Shown: in pieces, positions 21,472 to 29,394 of the stretch | Numbering within the stretch: position 1 is the stretch's first letter | Layout of the letters: each line of letters opens with the position of its first letter | Virus record (IMG/VR): IMGVR_UViG_3300043436_001565 | Coordinates: 1-43,425 of that record | Source: a virus | Reading direction: 5' to 3' (one strand) | DNA length: 43,425 bases | The notes under the pieces: model-generated | Databases searched by the model: none | Seen by the model: only the letters and a program-made list of their open reading frames with translations | Told to the model about the DNA's origin: nothing | Position numbers and translations under genes: made by a program

Positions 21472-21601
21472 GTGTTTTTGGTGCGGTGAGGTGTTTGACA
21501 ATATGGATCACGATACCTGCCCTAGTTGCGCCAGAGACACCCACACCAAAGAGATAACAATAATTCAAGGAGAGAATGATGACAGCGAAGAAGATCTTTG
21601 A
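21464..21601 (+). CDS. 45-aa zinc-ribbon microprotein
   Basis: C-F-W-C-G-E-V-F and C-P-S-C form a minimal zinc ribbon with H-D between them; the C-terminus is acidic (E-N-D-D-S-E-E-D-L). It overlaps its neighbours by 8 and 23 bases. Its end contains the AAGGAG site that serves the WhiB gene. Confidence 0.55.
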   Translation: MTECFWCGEVFDNMDHDTCPSCARDTHTKEITIIQGENDDSEEDL

Positions 21602-21872
21602 CTCGTTCGAGCGAATAAGACAATGGCAACACCTAAACGATTTGATCGAAGAAGTAGGTGGCCAAATACCATGTCGCCAAGCACCAGATCTTTATTTCCC
21701 AGAGATTGGTGACGGCACAGCTGCATCAACGGCCAAGATGGCTAAGAAGGCCTGCCTCGGTTGCGAGGTAGTAAAAGAGTGCGGCGACTACGCCGTCAAA
21801 TACAAAGAACAATACGGTATTTGGGGTGGCATGAGCTACAACGACCGCAAAGAGATTTGGAGTAGAAAATGA
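21579..21872 (+). CDS. whiB: WhiB-family transcription regulator
   Basis: This 97-aa protein has the full WhiB signature: C32, then C59-x2-C62-x5-C68 for a [4Fe-4S] cluster, and G80-I-W-G-G followed by a charged C-terminal helix. WhiB proteins occur only in Actinobacteria and their phages. They act by binding the primary sigma factor, and a phage copy may redirect host transcription or block superinfection. I prefer the ATG at 21579 (six bases after GGAG) over 21576. It closes the zinc-protein run and overlaps the next gene by four bases. Confidence 0.88.
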   Translation: MTAKKIFDSFERIRQWQHLNDLIEEVGGQIPCRQAPDLYFPEIGDGTAASTAKMAKKACLGCEVVKECGDYAVKYKEQYGIWGGMSYNDRKEIWSRK

Positions 21873-22414
21873 TACAAAGGTACGAAAAGCATGACCCACG
21901 CTTTACCGCTTGGATCGAAGGACTCAACGATGCGGTTGAATTCTTGGATGACCAGCTATACAAAGCTGACGAAGTAGCATCATGGAAAGATCTACAAGCA
22001 GTGATCACCGAACTATCAGTAACAATTGCAATGGCTTATGAAGAGAGGCTAACACCGAATGACAATCTACGAAGAGATACTGTATCCCTATCAACAACAA
22101 GCATCCAAGAGGATAGCTTCACAGCGGAGGATCTTGCTAGCAGATCAGCCTGGACTTGGCAAAACTTTAGAAGTCTTGGCCAGCTTCGAGCTAGCGGACT
22201 ATCTGAACCCGATCGACTCGCACGCGATGCTGATACTGACACCAGTTGTGAATGCTCGCACGGCATGGATCGATACTATACAGAGGTATTTATTACCGAA
22301 GTACCCGCACCTAAAAGTAGTGGACCTATCATCAGGCAGCGCCGTAAAGAAGAACAAGACACTAAGTTTGGCACTCGCAGAAGAGGGTACCCATCCTTTG
22401 GTAGTGGTCGCTAA
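21869..22414 (+). CDS. Small protein whose frame runs 356 bases into the helicase gene
   Basis: The first 64 residues look like an ordinary helical protein (F-T-A-W-I-E-G-L-N-D-A-V-E-F-L, then V-I-T-E-L-S-V-T-I-A-M-A-Y-E-E-R). The start overlaps the WhiB stop as ATGA. Unlike its neighbours the frame does not end near the next start at 22059. It continues another 117 codons in the +1 frame over the helicase N-terminus, giving serine-, arginine- and proline-rich sequence. Either the stop has been lost or the overlap is real overprinting. The N-terminal part is much more secure than the tail. Confidence 0.5.
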   Translation: MIQRYEKHDPRFTAWIEGLNDAVEFLDDQLYKADEVASWKDLQAVITELSVTIAMAYEERLTPNDNLRRDTVSLSTTSIQEDSFTAEDLASRSAWTWQNFRSLGQLRASGLSEPDRLARDADTDTSCECSHGMDRYYTEVFITEVPAPKSSGPIIRQRRKEEQDTKFGTRRRGYPSFGSGR

Positions 22415-23561
22415 TCACGACGCATTAGCAACTACCAAAGCTGGGCCTCGCATCCCTGCATTGTTTGAGCCTTACTGGTCTGCCATTGCAATCGATGAGT
22501 CGCACCTAGTGTTACCGATCGTGAAGCCTGGTACTAAGACTAACTTCTGGCGTGGACTAGAGAAGCTACAAGTGCATGACAATCAAGCGTCACTAAAGAT
22601 AGCTATCTCTGGTACGCCTGATCGTGGCAAGTTAGAAAATAGATACGGCACTTGGAAATTTATTGCACCGAGTGATCTACCTAAGACTCACTGGGGTTGG
22701 CTTGAAGATAAGTTCAATGTGTATGATCAAAAAGTTTCTCGCACTCGCACAGTAAAACGTATCGGCTCACTCAAGCGACCATACGATTGGGCACAGCTTG
22801 ATAAAGAGATGGTGATCCGTCGCACTAAAGAAGAAGTGCTACCACAATTGCCAGCGAAGTCGTATAACTTTATTGAGCTTGCGATGACTCCAGACCAGAA
22901 AGAACTTTACCGCAACGCTGAACGTGAAGCTATGAATGATCCATCACCGACATCGCTATTGGTGTTTAGCACCATTGCTAGACAGCTCGCAACATACAAC
23001 GGCGATCACTCTAACAAAATGGAATGGTTGCTCGGTTGGCTTAGCGAGCGCGGCTACATGGAGGATCTCGGCCTGAATGGAAAAGTAGTAATCGCATCGC
23101 AATACGTCAAGACTCTCAAATGGGCTAAGGCACAGCTATCCAAGCACGGTGTCCAGGCTGAGCTGCTCACGGGAGATCTAACTGCAACACAACGTGCAGA
23201 TGTGCAAAATCGTTTCCAGGACCCGAACGACCCACTGCGTGTCGTTCTGCTATCTGGCTCGATGGGTGTGGGTATTACTCTCGACACGGCTGATGATCTA
23301 ATCATGCTTGACTTACCATACGACCCAGACAAGTTAGAGCAGATCGAGGACCGCATCCATCGTGCATCAAACATGCACAAGGTGTCTATCTGGCACCTAT
23401 TATCTAAGAACTCAATTGACATGGCTATCGCAGAAGTCTCAACGACACGCCGATTGATCACTCGGGCTTTGCTTGATGGCTCAAGAGGTATAGACTTTAG
23501 CCGCAAGGTAGTCCAGCACTTGACTGGCAAGACAGAGGAGACCAAACTTGGCGACGATTAA
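22059..23561 (+). CDS. SNF2-type DEAD/DEAH-box helicase
   Basis: This 500-aa superfamily 2 helicase shows an N-terminal Q-like region (Y-P-Y-Q-Q-Q-A), motif I D-Q-P-G-L-G-K-T (29-36), motif II D146-E-S-H149, motif III S-G-T-P, and motif VI Q428-I-E-D-R432-I-H-R435. Motif V, G-M/V-G-I-T-L, is also present. The full set makes it an ATP-dependent DNA translocase. Phage members of this family often sit beside a recombination nuclease, as here (23548). It may remodel replication or recombination intermediates. The start overlaps the frame at 21869. Confidence 0.85.
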   Translation: MTIYEEILYPYQQQASKRIASQRRILLADQPGLGKTLEVLASFELADYLNPIDSHAMLILTPVVNARTAWIDTIQRYLLPKYPHLKVVDLSSGSAVKKNKTLSLALAEEGTHPLVVVANHDALATTKAGPRIPALFEPYWSAIAIDESHLVLPIVKPGTKTNFWRGLEKLQVHDNQASLKIAISGTPDRGKLENRYGTWKFIAPSDLPKTHWGWLEDKFNVYDQKVSRTRTVKRIGSLKRPYDWAQLDKEMVIRRTKEEVLPQLPAKSYNFIELAMTPDQKELYRNAEREAMNDPSPTSLLVFSTIARQLATYNGDHSNKMEWLLGWLSERGYMEDLGLNGKVVIASQYVKTLKWAKAQLSKHGVQAELLTGDLTATQRADVQNRFQDPNDPLRVVLLSGSMGVGITLDTADDLIMLDLPYDPDKLEQIEDRIHRASNMHKVSIWHLLSKNSIDMAIAEVSTTRRLITRALLDGSRGIDFSRKVVQHLTGKTEETKLGDD

Positions 23562-24309
23562 GATCCATAACACTGGCATCGACGAATACAATCAAGCAGA
23601 TAACGTAGCTGTTGCAGCTGCACAGACTTGGATGGCTCGCATCCCCGAACTATTTGTTACTGAACGATCAAAGCAGATCCAGATCGGTATCAGCGAAGTC
23701 GGCATGGATTGCAAGAAGTGCATCGCTCGCAAGCTCGCACTAACCCCACGCAATGTTGATGGTGCATGGTATCCATTCATTGGTACATCAGTTCACAACG
23801 CACTTGAAGAAGGCTTCAATGCGAATTTCCCTATGGACTACAAACTTGAAGAACGACTCTTTGTACATGAATACAAAGAACTAAAGCTCACTGGCTCATG
23901 CGACATGTTTGCCTTCACGGGTAAAGCAGGTTGGGCTGGTGTTGTCAACGATTGGAAAGTTGTTGGCAAGACTGCTCTAGAGGATGCTCGCAAGGGCAAA
24001 ATCAAAGATCAGTATCGCGTGCAAGCTATGCTTTACGGCTATGGCTGGGCGCAAAAGGGCTACGAAGTTAGCCACGTATCCTTGACCTTTCTACCAAGAG
24101 AGGACAAGCTTGAGAACGCAGTTGTAGTGATGCTACGCTACGATGCTCAAGTCGCACTCGAGGCGCTCGCTACACTCGAATCAATGATCGATGCAGCTGA
24201 GCTAGTCGGATGGGACAAAGTAATAGAGAAGGCACCTAAGGCAGGCTTCTGCTTTAGTTGTCGTCGCTATGATGCAACAGATCATTCCGACGTCGAGTCA
24301 ATGATCTAA
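23548..24309 (+). CDS. Cas4/RecB-like PD-(D/E)XK exonuclease with four-cysteine cluster
   Basis: In this 253-aa protein the nuclease core is visible: H in G-T-S-V-H-N-A-L-E, D119 in G-S-C-D-M-F, D135-W-K137 and Q159-x3-Y163. C55-K-K-C58 and C235-F-S-C238 flank the core, as the Fe-S cluster cysteines do in Cas4 and AddB-type nucleases. It is therefore likely a single-strand or recombination exonuclease. The start is a TTG with AGGAG seven bases upstream, overlapping the helicase end by 14 bases. There is no CRISPR array nearby, so a spacer-acquisition role is unlikely. Confidence 0.8.
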   Translation: MATIKIHNTGIDEYNQADNVAVAAAQTWMARIPELFVTERSKQIQIGISEVGMDCKKCIARKLALTPRNVDGAWYPFIGTSVHNALEEGFNANFPMDYKLEERLFVHEYKELKLTGSCDMFAFTGKAGWAGVVNDWKVVGKTALEDARKGKIKDQYRVQAMLYGYGWAQKGYEVSHVSLTFLPREDKLENAVVVMLRYDAQVALEALATLESMIDAAELVGWDKVIEKAPKAGFCFSCRRYDATDHSDVESMI

Positions 24310-24342
24310 AACTAATAACACGAAAATAAGGAAAATAAAAAC

Positions 24343-24978
24343 ATGGCAGAATACACAGCAGATAACCTACCAGGCGTAGACGACCTACTAGCGGGAGCTT
24401 CGGTTCCTTCATTGTCCTTCAAGGACACTCAGGTTGGCGAAGGCTACACTGGTACAATCGTGGACCTACGCACAGTGCAGGTTCGCAACTACGAGGACCC
24501 AACTAAACTTGAGTTCTGGGATGACGGCAAGCCAAAGCTTCAGATCGAAGTTACGCTATCGACATCATACGCTGACCCTTCTGACCCAGATGACGATGGA
24601 CGCAGACGTGTCTTCTTGTTTGGCCAGAAGCTAAAGGCAACCAAAGATGAAATGGCGAAGAAGGGTATGAAGAAGCTTGAGCTTGGCTCAACCTTCAAGA
24701 TCACCCTGTCTGGCACCAAGCCATCACAGAACAAGCGCTACAACGACGTAAAGCTTTACGCCATTGAGCTAACCGCTGGCACCTCTAAGCCAGACGTCGA
24801 CGCACTACTAGGCGACTTGGGTGCTACCCCAGTTGCTACTGGTGCTAAGATTGAAGCTCTTGACGCTAAGCAGATCAAAGTTGCTGAGACTCTACAGTCC
24901 AACGGCTTCACTGCAGCAGAGATCGCTGAGAACCTCGGCGTTTCAGTTGCAGCTGTGGAAAATGTCTTAACCTTCTAG
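24343..24978 (+). CDS. Single-strand DNA-binding-like protein with C-terminal HTH
   Basis: This 211-aa protein has residues 20-145 that are beta-rich with G-Y-T-G-T-I-V-D-L, a D-D-D/R-R-R strand and K-I-T-L-S-G, in keeping with an OB fold as in phage ssDNA-binding proteins. A glycine/alanine linker leads to a clear HTH at about 175-211: F-T-A-A-E-I-A-E-N-L-G-V-S-V-A-A-V-E. That LuxR/sigma-like HTH is unusual for such proteins. It lies between the nuclease and the prim-pol/helicase and is followed by a hairpin. The role in replication is inferred. Confidence 0.65.
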   Translation: MAEYTADNLPGVDDLLAGASVPSLSFKDTQVGEGYTGTIVDLRTVQVRNYEDPTKLEFWDDGKPKLQIEVTLSTSYADPSDPDDDGRRRVFLFGQKLKATKDEMAKKGMKKLELGSTFKITLSGTKPSQNKRYNDVKLYAIELTAGTSKPDVDALLGDLGATPVATGAKIEALDAKQIKVAETLQSNGFTAAEIAENLGVSVAAVENVLTF

Positions 24979-25005
24979 GTTCCTCTCTCCCTAAGGTTAA
25001 GATAA

Positions 25006-25039
25006 GCGGGGACTGGTTCCCTCTCTTGCCAGTCCCCGC
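25006..25039 (+). terminator. Perfect 11-bp hairpin after the OB-fold gene
   Basis: Arms 25006-25016 and 25029-25039 (gcggggactgg and complement) form a GC-rich hairpin with a 12-base loop, 28 bases past the stop codon. There is no T-run, so it may act with Rho or protect the mRNA end. Confidence 0.55.
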
Positions 25040-25074
25040 GCTCCTCCATCGAGCATTTATTATGAAAGGATATT

Positions 25075-27561
25075 GTGAATTCGCCATCAGAATTCAAAGA
25101 GCTACTGAGCCGCTTAGGACGCTCTGAAGAAGATAACGTAACAATCTGTTATCAATCAGCCAAACAAAAATTTACTGCCAAGACCATCAAGGTTGATCTA
25201 GCAGACTCAGTTGTCGCCGCACTTGATGCACTCGATAACAACATCTGGTTCGAGATCAACCCGTCAAGTGTGAACGGCAGAGCTACAGCTAGAGACATCG
25301 ATCAGCTAGCCGCTGTATACATCGACATCGATTACAAAGACACGGGCGCAGGATCTGTCAAGGCTGCCAGGGATTTCGTGGATCTAATCACCGACTTGAT
25401 CGGTGTAGGTCCGACCGCAACTGTTTACTCAGGCCACGGCATTCAGCCTTACTGGGCTATCGAAGATGATCACATTGATAACGCATTAGCATCTGGCGTA
25501 CTAAATCGCTGGGGACTATTCTGCAAGTTCTTAGGTGCATCACAAGGTATTCAACTTGACAGCGTGTTTGACCTGCCCCGCATCTTTAGGGCTCCAGGCT
25601 CTCGCAACTTTAAGGATGCAGTAAACCCTGCGCCAGTAATAACTATGTTGCACCAGAACTGGCGACCAATCACTATTGACGAGATCAATGATGTGCTTAT
25701 CGCTCACGGGATTACAAGTGAGTCATCGCTGCCAGAAGAGTATGAGTTAGTATCCAGCGCAAACGATTGGGAGTTCTCGGCACATGATTGCCAGTTCACC
25801 CCAACACTTTATGCGGGTGTACGCCCAACTAACGGCGCACCTAAGTCAAGACACGGCTGGCTACTGCAGCAGTTGGTGTTGATCAACTCTGCGCACCGCA
25901 ACGGTTGCGTTACGAAGGACACTGCGGATGAACTACTAAAGCTAGTCGCTGAGCGTTTCCAGTACTTCTTGACACTTGAGCCTAAGCGTGAGATGCACCA
26001 GGGCGAGGTTCAAGGGGCTAATAAGTGGGCCATTGCGAGGGTTGAGACCTTCTCGCACGATAAGTTGCAGCAAGAACTAAGAAGGCACCAGCACTCAGAT
26101 TTTTTTACAGGCGACCCGAGCAGCGTCCTTGGGGAGCCATCCGCTAATCAAGATTTTGATTTCAATGAGTTAGTTGAGATCTATCGGGCTAGCTACGGTA
26201 CATATGGACGCACTGACTCGGCTAATGCACGCCGCTTGGTTTACTTCAACCAAGGCCACTACAAGTTCGTACCTGATCTTGGATGGTTCCGCTGGGATGG
26301 CGGTAGATTTGTCCCAGACAAAGAGAAAGCACTATTTCAAGCAGCGATCGATGCTGCTGAATTTATCGTAAAGACCCCTGCAAACGATGATCAGGTCAAA
26401 TGGGCGCAGGCTTCAGTCAACAAAGACAGGATACAAAATGCCATCGTTATCGCAGGAACAGATCCAGAAGTTCAAGTCCAAGCTCTCGACATGGACACCC
26501 AGCCAAATGACTTATGTACGCCAGCTGGCATCGTCAACCTACAAACTGGTGAGCTACGCCCAGCGGATCGCAGGACCGATTTGGTTACGAGGCAAACGAC
26601 AGTTTCTCCGTCTGAAGTGGCAACTCCTTTGTGGTCTGGCTTCCTTAGAGATGTCATCCAAGACACTGAAAGAATTGAATACTTGCAAGAATTGCTTGGG
26701 GCATCTCTCTTCGGAGACTCGCGGTTCCACGTGCTCCCAGTGCTTGTTGGCTCAGGAGCCAACGGTAAGTCCACTCTCCTAGATGTAGTTGCAGGGATCT
26801 TGGGTGACTATGCTGCCACAATGCCTGAGAACTTCTTGCTTGATGCCAGCAACACAACACACCCTACTGAGATCGCTAGGCTACGAGGAGTTCGCTTTGC
26901 TATGGCTAGCGAGACCAGACCAGATGGAAAGTTCAATGAGTCGAGAGTAAAGATGCTTACTGGTGGCGACACGCTATCGGCTCGCTTTATGAACCAGAAC
27001 TTCTTTGACTTCAAGCCTACTCACACCCTGTTCTTGGCGGTGAACCACTTGCCAGCTGTAAAGTCTGGTGGTGACGGTTTCTGGAGAAGACTTCGTAAGA
27101 TCGACTTCAACATCACCGTGCCTGCTGAGAAGCGCCGTGAGAACTTTGCACAGCTAATGATCGAAACCGAAGGCCCAGGCATCCTGCGCTGGATCATTGA
27201 TGGTGCAGTCCGAGTCACCACACAGGGCTTTAAGGAGCCTGACTCAATCAAGCTTTCCACGTTGACTTACCGTCACGAGGAAGATCACATCGCCAAGTTT
27301 ATTGACGAACGTGTTGTGATTGCTTCAACTGGTACAGCTACAAAGACCAGCGTATTCAACGCTTACCGTGATTGGTGTATTGATAACGGTGAGAAGTACA
27401 TAACCCAAAACGCTCTTGCTAGAGAGATCAGGTCCCGACTAAACGTAGGCGAAACTGACGGCGCAGGCATTAGGATGTTCACAGGCATAGAACTTGTGGA
27501 CTTGGCCCCTAAAGCTGACTCTATGATCGACAAGGAAGAACGCGATGAGTACTGGAGATAA
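25075..27561 (+). CDS. Primase-polymerase/SF3 helicase fusion
   Basis: This 828-aa protein starts at GTG (AAAGGA upstream). The N-terminal AEP prim-pol domain shows D84-I-D86-Y-K, S119-G-H-G then P-Y-W, and later D-L-P-R-I-F-R-A-P-G-S-R-N. The C-terminal D5/P4-type SF3 helicase shows Walker A G-S-G-A-N-G-K-S-T (559-567), a S-E-T-R acidic region and motif C L-F-L-A-V-N657. A winged-helix end follows. It would unwind DNA and prime, perhaps extend, new strands. In the absence of a family A, B or C polymerase it is the central replication protein. Confidence 0.88.
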   Translation: MNSPSEFKELLSRLGRSEEDNVTICYQSAKQKFTAKTIKVDLADSVVAALDALDNNIWFEINPSSVNGRATARDIDQLAAVYIDIDYKDTGAGSVKAARDFVDLITDLIGVGPTATVYSGHGIQPYWAIEDDHIDNALASGVLNRWGLFCKFLGASQGIQLDSVFDLPRIFRAPGSRNFKDAVNPAPVITMLHQNWRPITIDEINDVLIAHGITSESSLPEEYELVSSANDWEFSAHDCQFTPTLYAGVRPTNGAPKSRHGWLLQQLVLINSAHRNGCVTKDTADELLKLVAERFQYFLTLEPKREMHQGEVQGANKWAIARVETFSHDKLQQELRRHQHSDFFTGDPSSVLGEPSANQDFDFNELVEIYRASYGTYGRTDSANARRLVYFNQGHYKFVPDLGWFRWDGGRFVPDKEKALFQAAIDAAEFIVKTPANDDQVKWAQASVNKDRIQNAIVIAGTDPEVQVQALDMDTQPNDLCTPAGIVNLQTGELRPADRRTDLVTRQTTVSPSEVATPLWSGFLRDVIQDTERIEYLQELLGASLFGDSRFHVLPVLVGSGANGKSTLLDVVAGILGDYAATMPENFLLDASNTTHPTEIARLRGVRFAMASETRPDGKFNESRVKMLTGGDTLSARFMNQNFFDFKPTHTLFLAVNHLPAVKSGGDGFWRRLRKIDFNITVPAEKRRENFAQLMIETEGPGILRWIIDGAVRVTTQGFKEPDSIKLSTLTYRHEEDHIAKFIDERVVIASTGTATKTSVFNAYRDWCIDNGEKYITQNALAREIRSRLNVGETDGAGIRMFTGIELVDLAPKADSMIDKEERDEYWR

Positions 27562-28159
27562 CTACTGTTATCTTTGCCGTGCTGGGTTTTGTAATGAATG
27601 CGAAATGACCTGGGATGAGAACTTTGATGGAGACTGCTGCTGTGGTGGCAGTTTAGTTTTCAGCCCAACAGGTGAGGTCAAGGAGGCTGGCTCCCCCCTT
27701 TCTGAGCCAGCCTCCTCGACCGATTCTGGTTACATCGAAGATGGTTATGGTGGCACCAAAGACATCGGTAGTTACAAAGATCCAATCTCTACTGGCCGTA
27801 AGCGTGCTGCTGAAATGTATCCAATTGAAACTGGCATGGTTTGCGAATGGGCTAACCTAAAGGCTGCTGGCGGTGGGGTAGTGCCTATCGTTGGCTGTAT
27901 TGGTAGAGCTGCTACTGACAGGCATCACGGACCAGACAAGAACACAATGAACAACGCTCCTGGCAACGTTCACAGGATCTGCTCGTTCTGCCACAATACC
28001 TGGCACGGCGTGAATGACCCGTTCTATGGCCCTAGACCAGAGCAAACCTTACCTTTTGTGCCTGAGGGCGCGTACGAGGCGCATGACGCCGTTACGAAGG
28101 CTACTACTCAAGAACTACTGGATGCTGAAAAGCGCCGTGTAGAGGATGCTACAAAGTAG
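27545..28159 (+). CDS. HNH endonuclease with N-terminal zinc-ribbon
   Basis: In this 204-aa protein the N-terminus has C8-x2-C11, C16-x2-C19 and a C-C-C-G-G group. The HNH part has C-E-W-A, V-G-C, then D-R-H-H-G, a run N-x-x-N, and C-S-F-C-H-N-T-W-H. This is a Cys-rich HNH nuclease, possibly a nicking or homing enzyme. It overlaps the prim-pol gene by 17 bases at its start, and its end overlaps the leftward phosphoesterase gene by 11 bases. It is the last gene of the early block. Confidence 0.8.
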   Translation: MSTGDNYCYLCRAGFCNECEMTWDENFDGDCCCGGSLVFSPTGEVKEAGSPLSEPASSTDSGYIEDGYGGTKDIGSYKDPISTGRKRAAEMYPIETGMVCEWANLKAAGGGVVPIVGCIGRAATDRHHGPDKNTMNNAPGNVHRICSFCHNTWHGVNDPFYGPRPEQTLPFVPEGAYEAHDAVTKATTQELLDAEKRRVEDATK

Positions 28160-29114
28160 ATTTAAACTTCTGTCCCCTGAAGTAAGCCACTGCATCATTG
28201 ATCTGCACTAGCTCGAAGTATGGCTTCTCATTTTCAATGGTCACAATCAAGATACCGTTTTGCCAGTTCTCGTAGTATCTGGCCGAAGTTCCGTCAATGT
28301 GTGTGGATCCATTAACGCTAGGAACTGCTCCATCAACTCGACATAAGCAGCCTGGACTGACGGCGACAGACTTGATAGATCCGTCACGGTTAAAGACTGT
28401 CTTGGACTGAATTTCAAGTCGGTGGGAGTGTCCAAAAATAGTTGAAATGTGTGGGTCTGCGTTGGTGTAGGCGGCTGCGGTAGATCCGTTTGACCTTGCT
28501 TTGTTTCCATGAATTGCCCTGAGAGAACTTGTGAGCCAGTAGGCTCCTGCTGGATAGGCATCGATGTACTCAACTCCAATTTCATCAAGTCTCAACAGAT
28601 ACGGAATGCTCATTACTGGAAGCTCATCTGCGTTTGCACGCTTCAAGCCCCATGCACTTGCAGCATTAATCATAATAAACTTCTCAAGCCTGCGATCGTG
28701 ATTACCTTCAATCAAAACAATCTCAGCGTTAGGGCCAGCTGCAGCTCTTTGCTGTTGCAAGAACTTATGACCTCTATCGAACGCTGCTTGGGTTGTGCCA
28801 GCGAAAGCCGCTTCTTGTTCAAAGCGACCTTGGCTTGGTAGATCTAGAAAGTCGCCTAGGTTGATCACGCCATCGACGCGATCGTTGTGGTAAAGCCAGT
28901 TAGTAATCTGAAGCGCTACATCCATAGCGCCTTCATCATGGAACGGCAACCACTGACTATCAATGTGGCGATAGCCAATCTGCGGATCAGGCATTACTAC
29001 CCAGACTTTTTGCTTAGACTTGACCTTCTTAGGTTCTTTAGGATTGTTAATATAAACGGGCTTAGCTGGCTGAACCAGATCCCATTTAGGTTGAGGCCTC
29101 AAGTCATTTAGCAC
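28149..29114 (-). CDS. Calcineurin-like metallophosphoesterase
   Basis: This 321-aa protein carries the metallophosphoesterase motifs in order: M-P-D-P-Q (D43), L-G-D-F-L-D, E-G-N-H-D-R, I-H-G-N, and F-G-H-S-H-R. They bind two metal ions for phosphodiester cleavage, often on DNA (SbcD/Mre11-like) in phages. The start is a GTG overlapping the preceding stop by 11 bases. Its substrate cannot be told from sequence; no ATPase partner of the SbcC type is seen here. Confidence 0.85.
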   Translation of the reverse strand: MLNDLRPQPKWDLVQPAKPVYINNPKEPKKVKSKQKVWVVMPDPQIGYRHIDSQWLPFHDEGAMDVALQITNWLYHNDRVDGVINLGDFLDLPSQGRFEQEAAFAGTTQAAFDRGHKFLQQQRAAAGPNAEIVLIEGNHDRRLEKFIMINAASAWGLKRANADELPVMSIPYLLRLDEIGVEYIDAYPAGAYWLTSSLRAIHGNKARSNGSTAAAYTNADPHISTIFGHSHRLEIQSKTVFNRDGSIKSVAVSPGCLCRVDGAVPSVNGSTHIDGTSARYYENWQNGILIVTIENEKPYFELVQINDAVAYFRGQKFKSTL

Positions 29115-29328
29115 AAATACACCTGCCCGTTCTGTGTAGTCTCACTTGATCAGAGTAGCACTTGAAGCCACGCTCGTTTAGCGCCTGGGCTAAGTTAGCA
29201 TGGTTCCATCTGGGGTCAGCGAGGTTCTCTTCAAGGATCTTATAGTCCTCTTTGTCTAGCTTGTTTACGGCAGTTCTAATGAACGCGCAGATGAGCTCCT
29301 TCTCAGGCGGGGTAAGCCCTTTTAGCAT
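29104..29328 (-). CDS. Small HTH-like protein ending in C-x-C
   Basis: This 74-aa protein has an N-terminal helix pair (P-P-E-K-E-L-I-C-A-F-I). An HTH-like segment follows, N-H-A-N-L-A-Q-A-L-N-E-R-G-F then V-R-L-H-R-T-G-R-C-I-C. Actinophages often carry small proteins with this R-x-H-R-x-G-x-C-x-C end. I choose the ATG at 29328 (AAGGAG six bases upstream) over a start 27 bases earlier. A promoter with TTGACA lies just upstream. The function is likely regulatory, but this is uncertain. Confidence 0.6.
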   Translation of the reverse strand: MLKGLTPPEKELICAFIRTAVNKLDKEDYKILEENLADPRWNHANLAQALNERGFKCYSDQVRLHRTGRCICAK

Positions 29329-29360
29329 GATCGTCTCCTTCATGTTGTACTTCAAGGTTT

Positions 29361-29388
29361 AGCCTAGCCTGGCAGGCAAGCCTGTCAA
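29361..29388 (-). promoter_or_regulatory. Promoter for the HTH-like and phosphoesterase genes
   Basis: On the minus strand a consensus TTGACA (plus 29383-29388) is followed after 16 bases by TAGGCT (29361-29366, weak). It would start transcription about 25 bases before the ATG at 29328. A small inverted repeat (caggc/gcctg) lies in the spacer and could be a binding site. Confidence 0.5.
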
Positions 29389-29394
29389 GAGGTT

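Noticed and set aside
26387-26782. 131-aa frame within the prim-pol/helicase gene
   Set aside because: Out of frame with clear helicase motifs and lacking any start signal.
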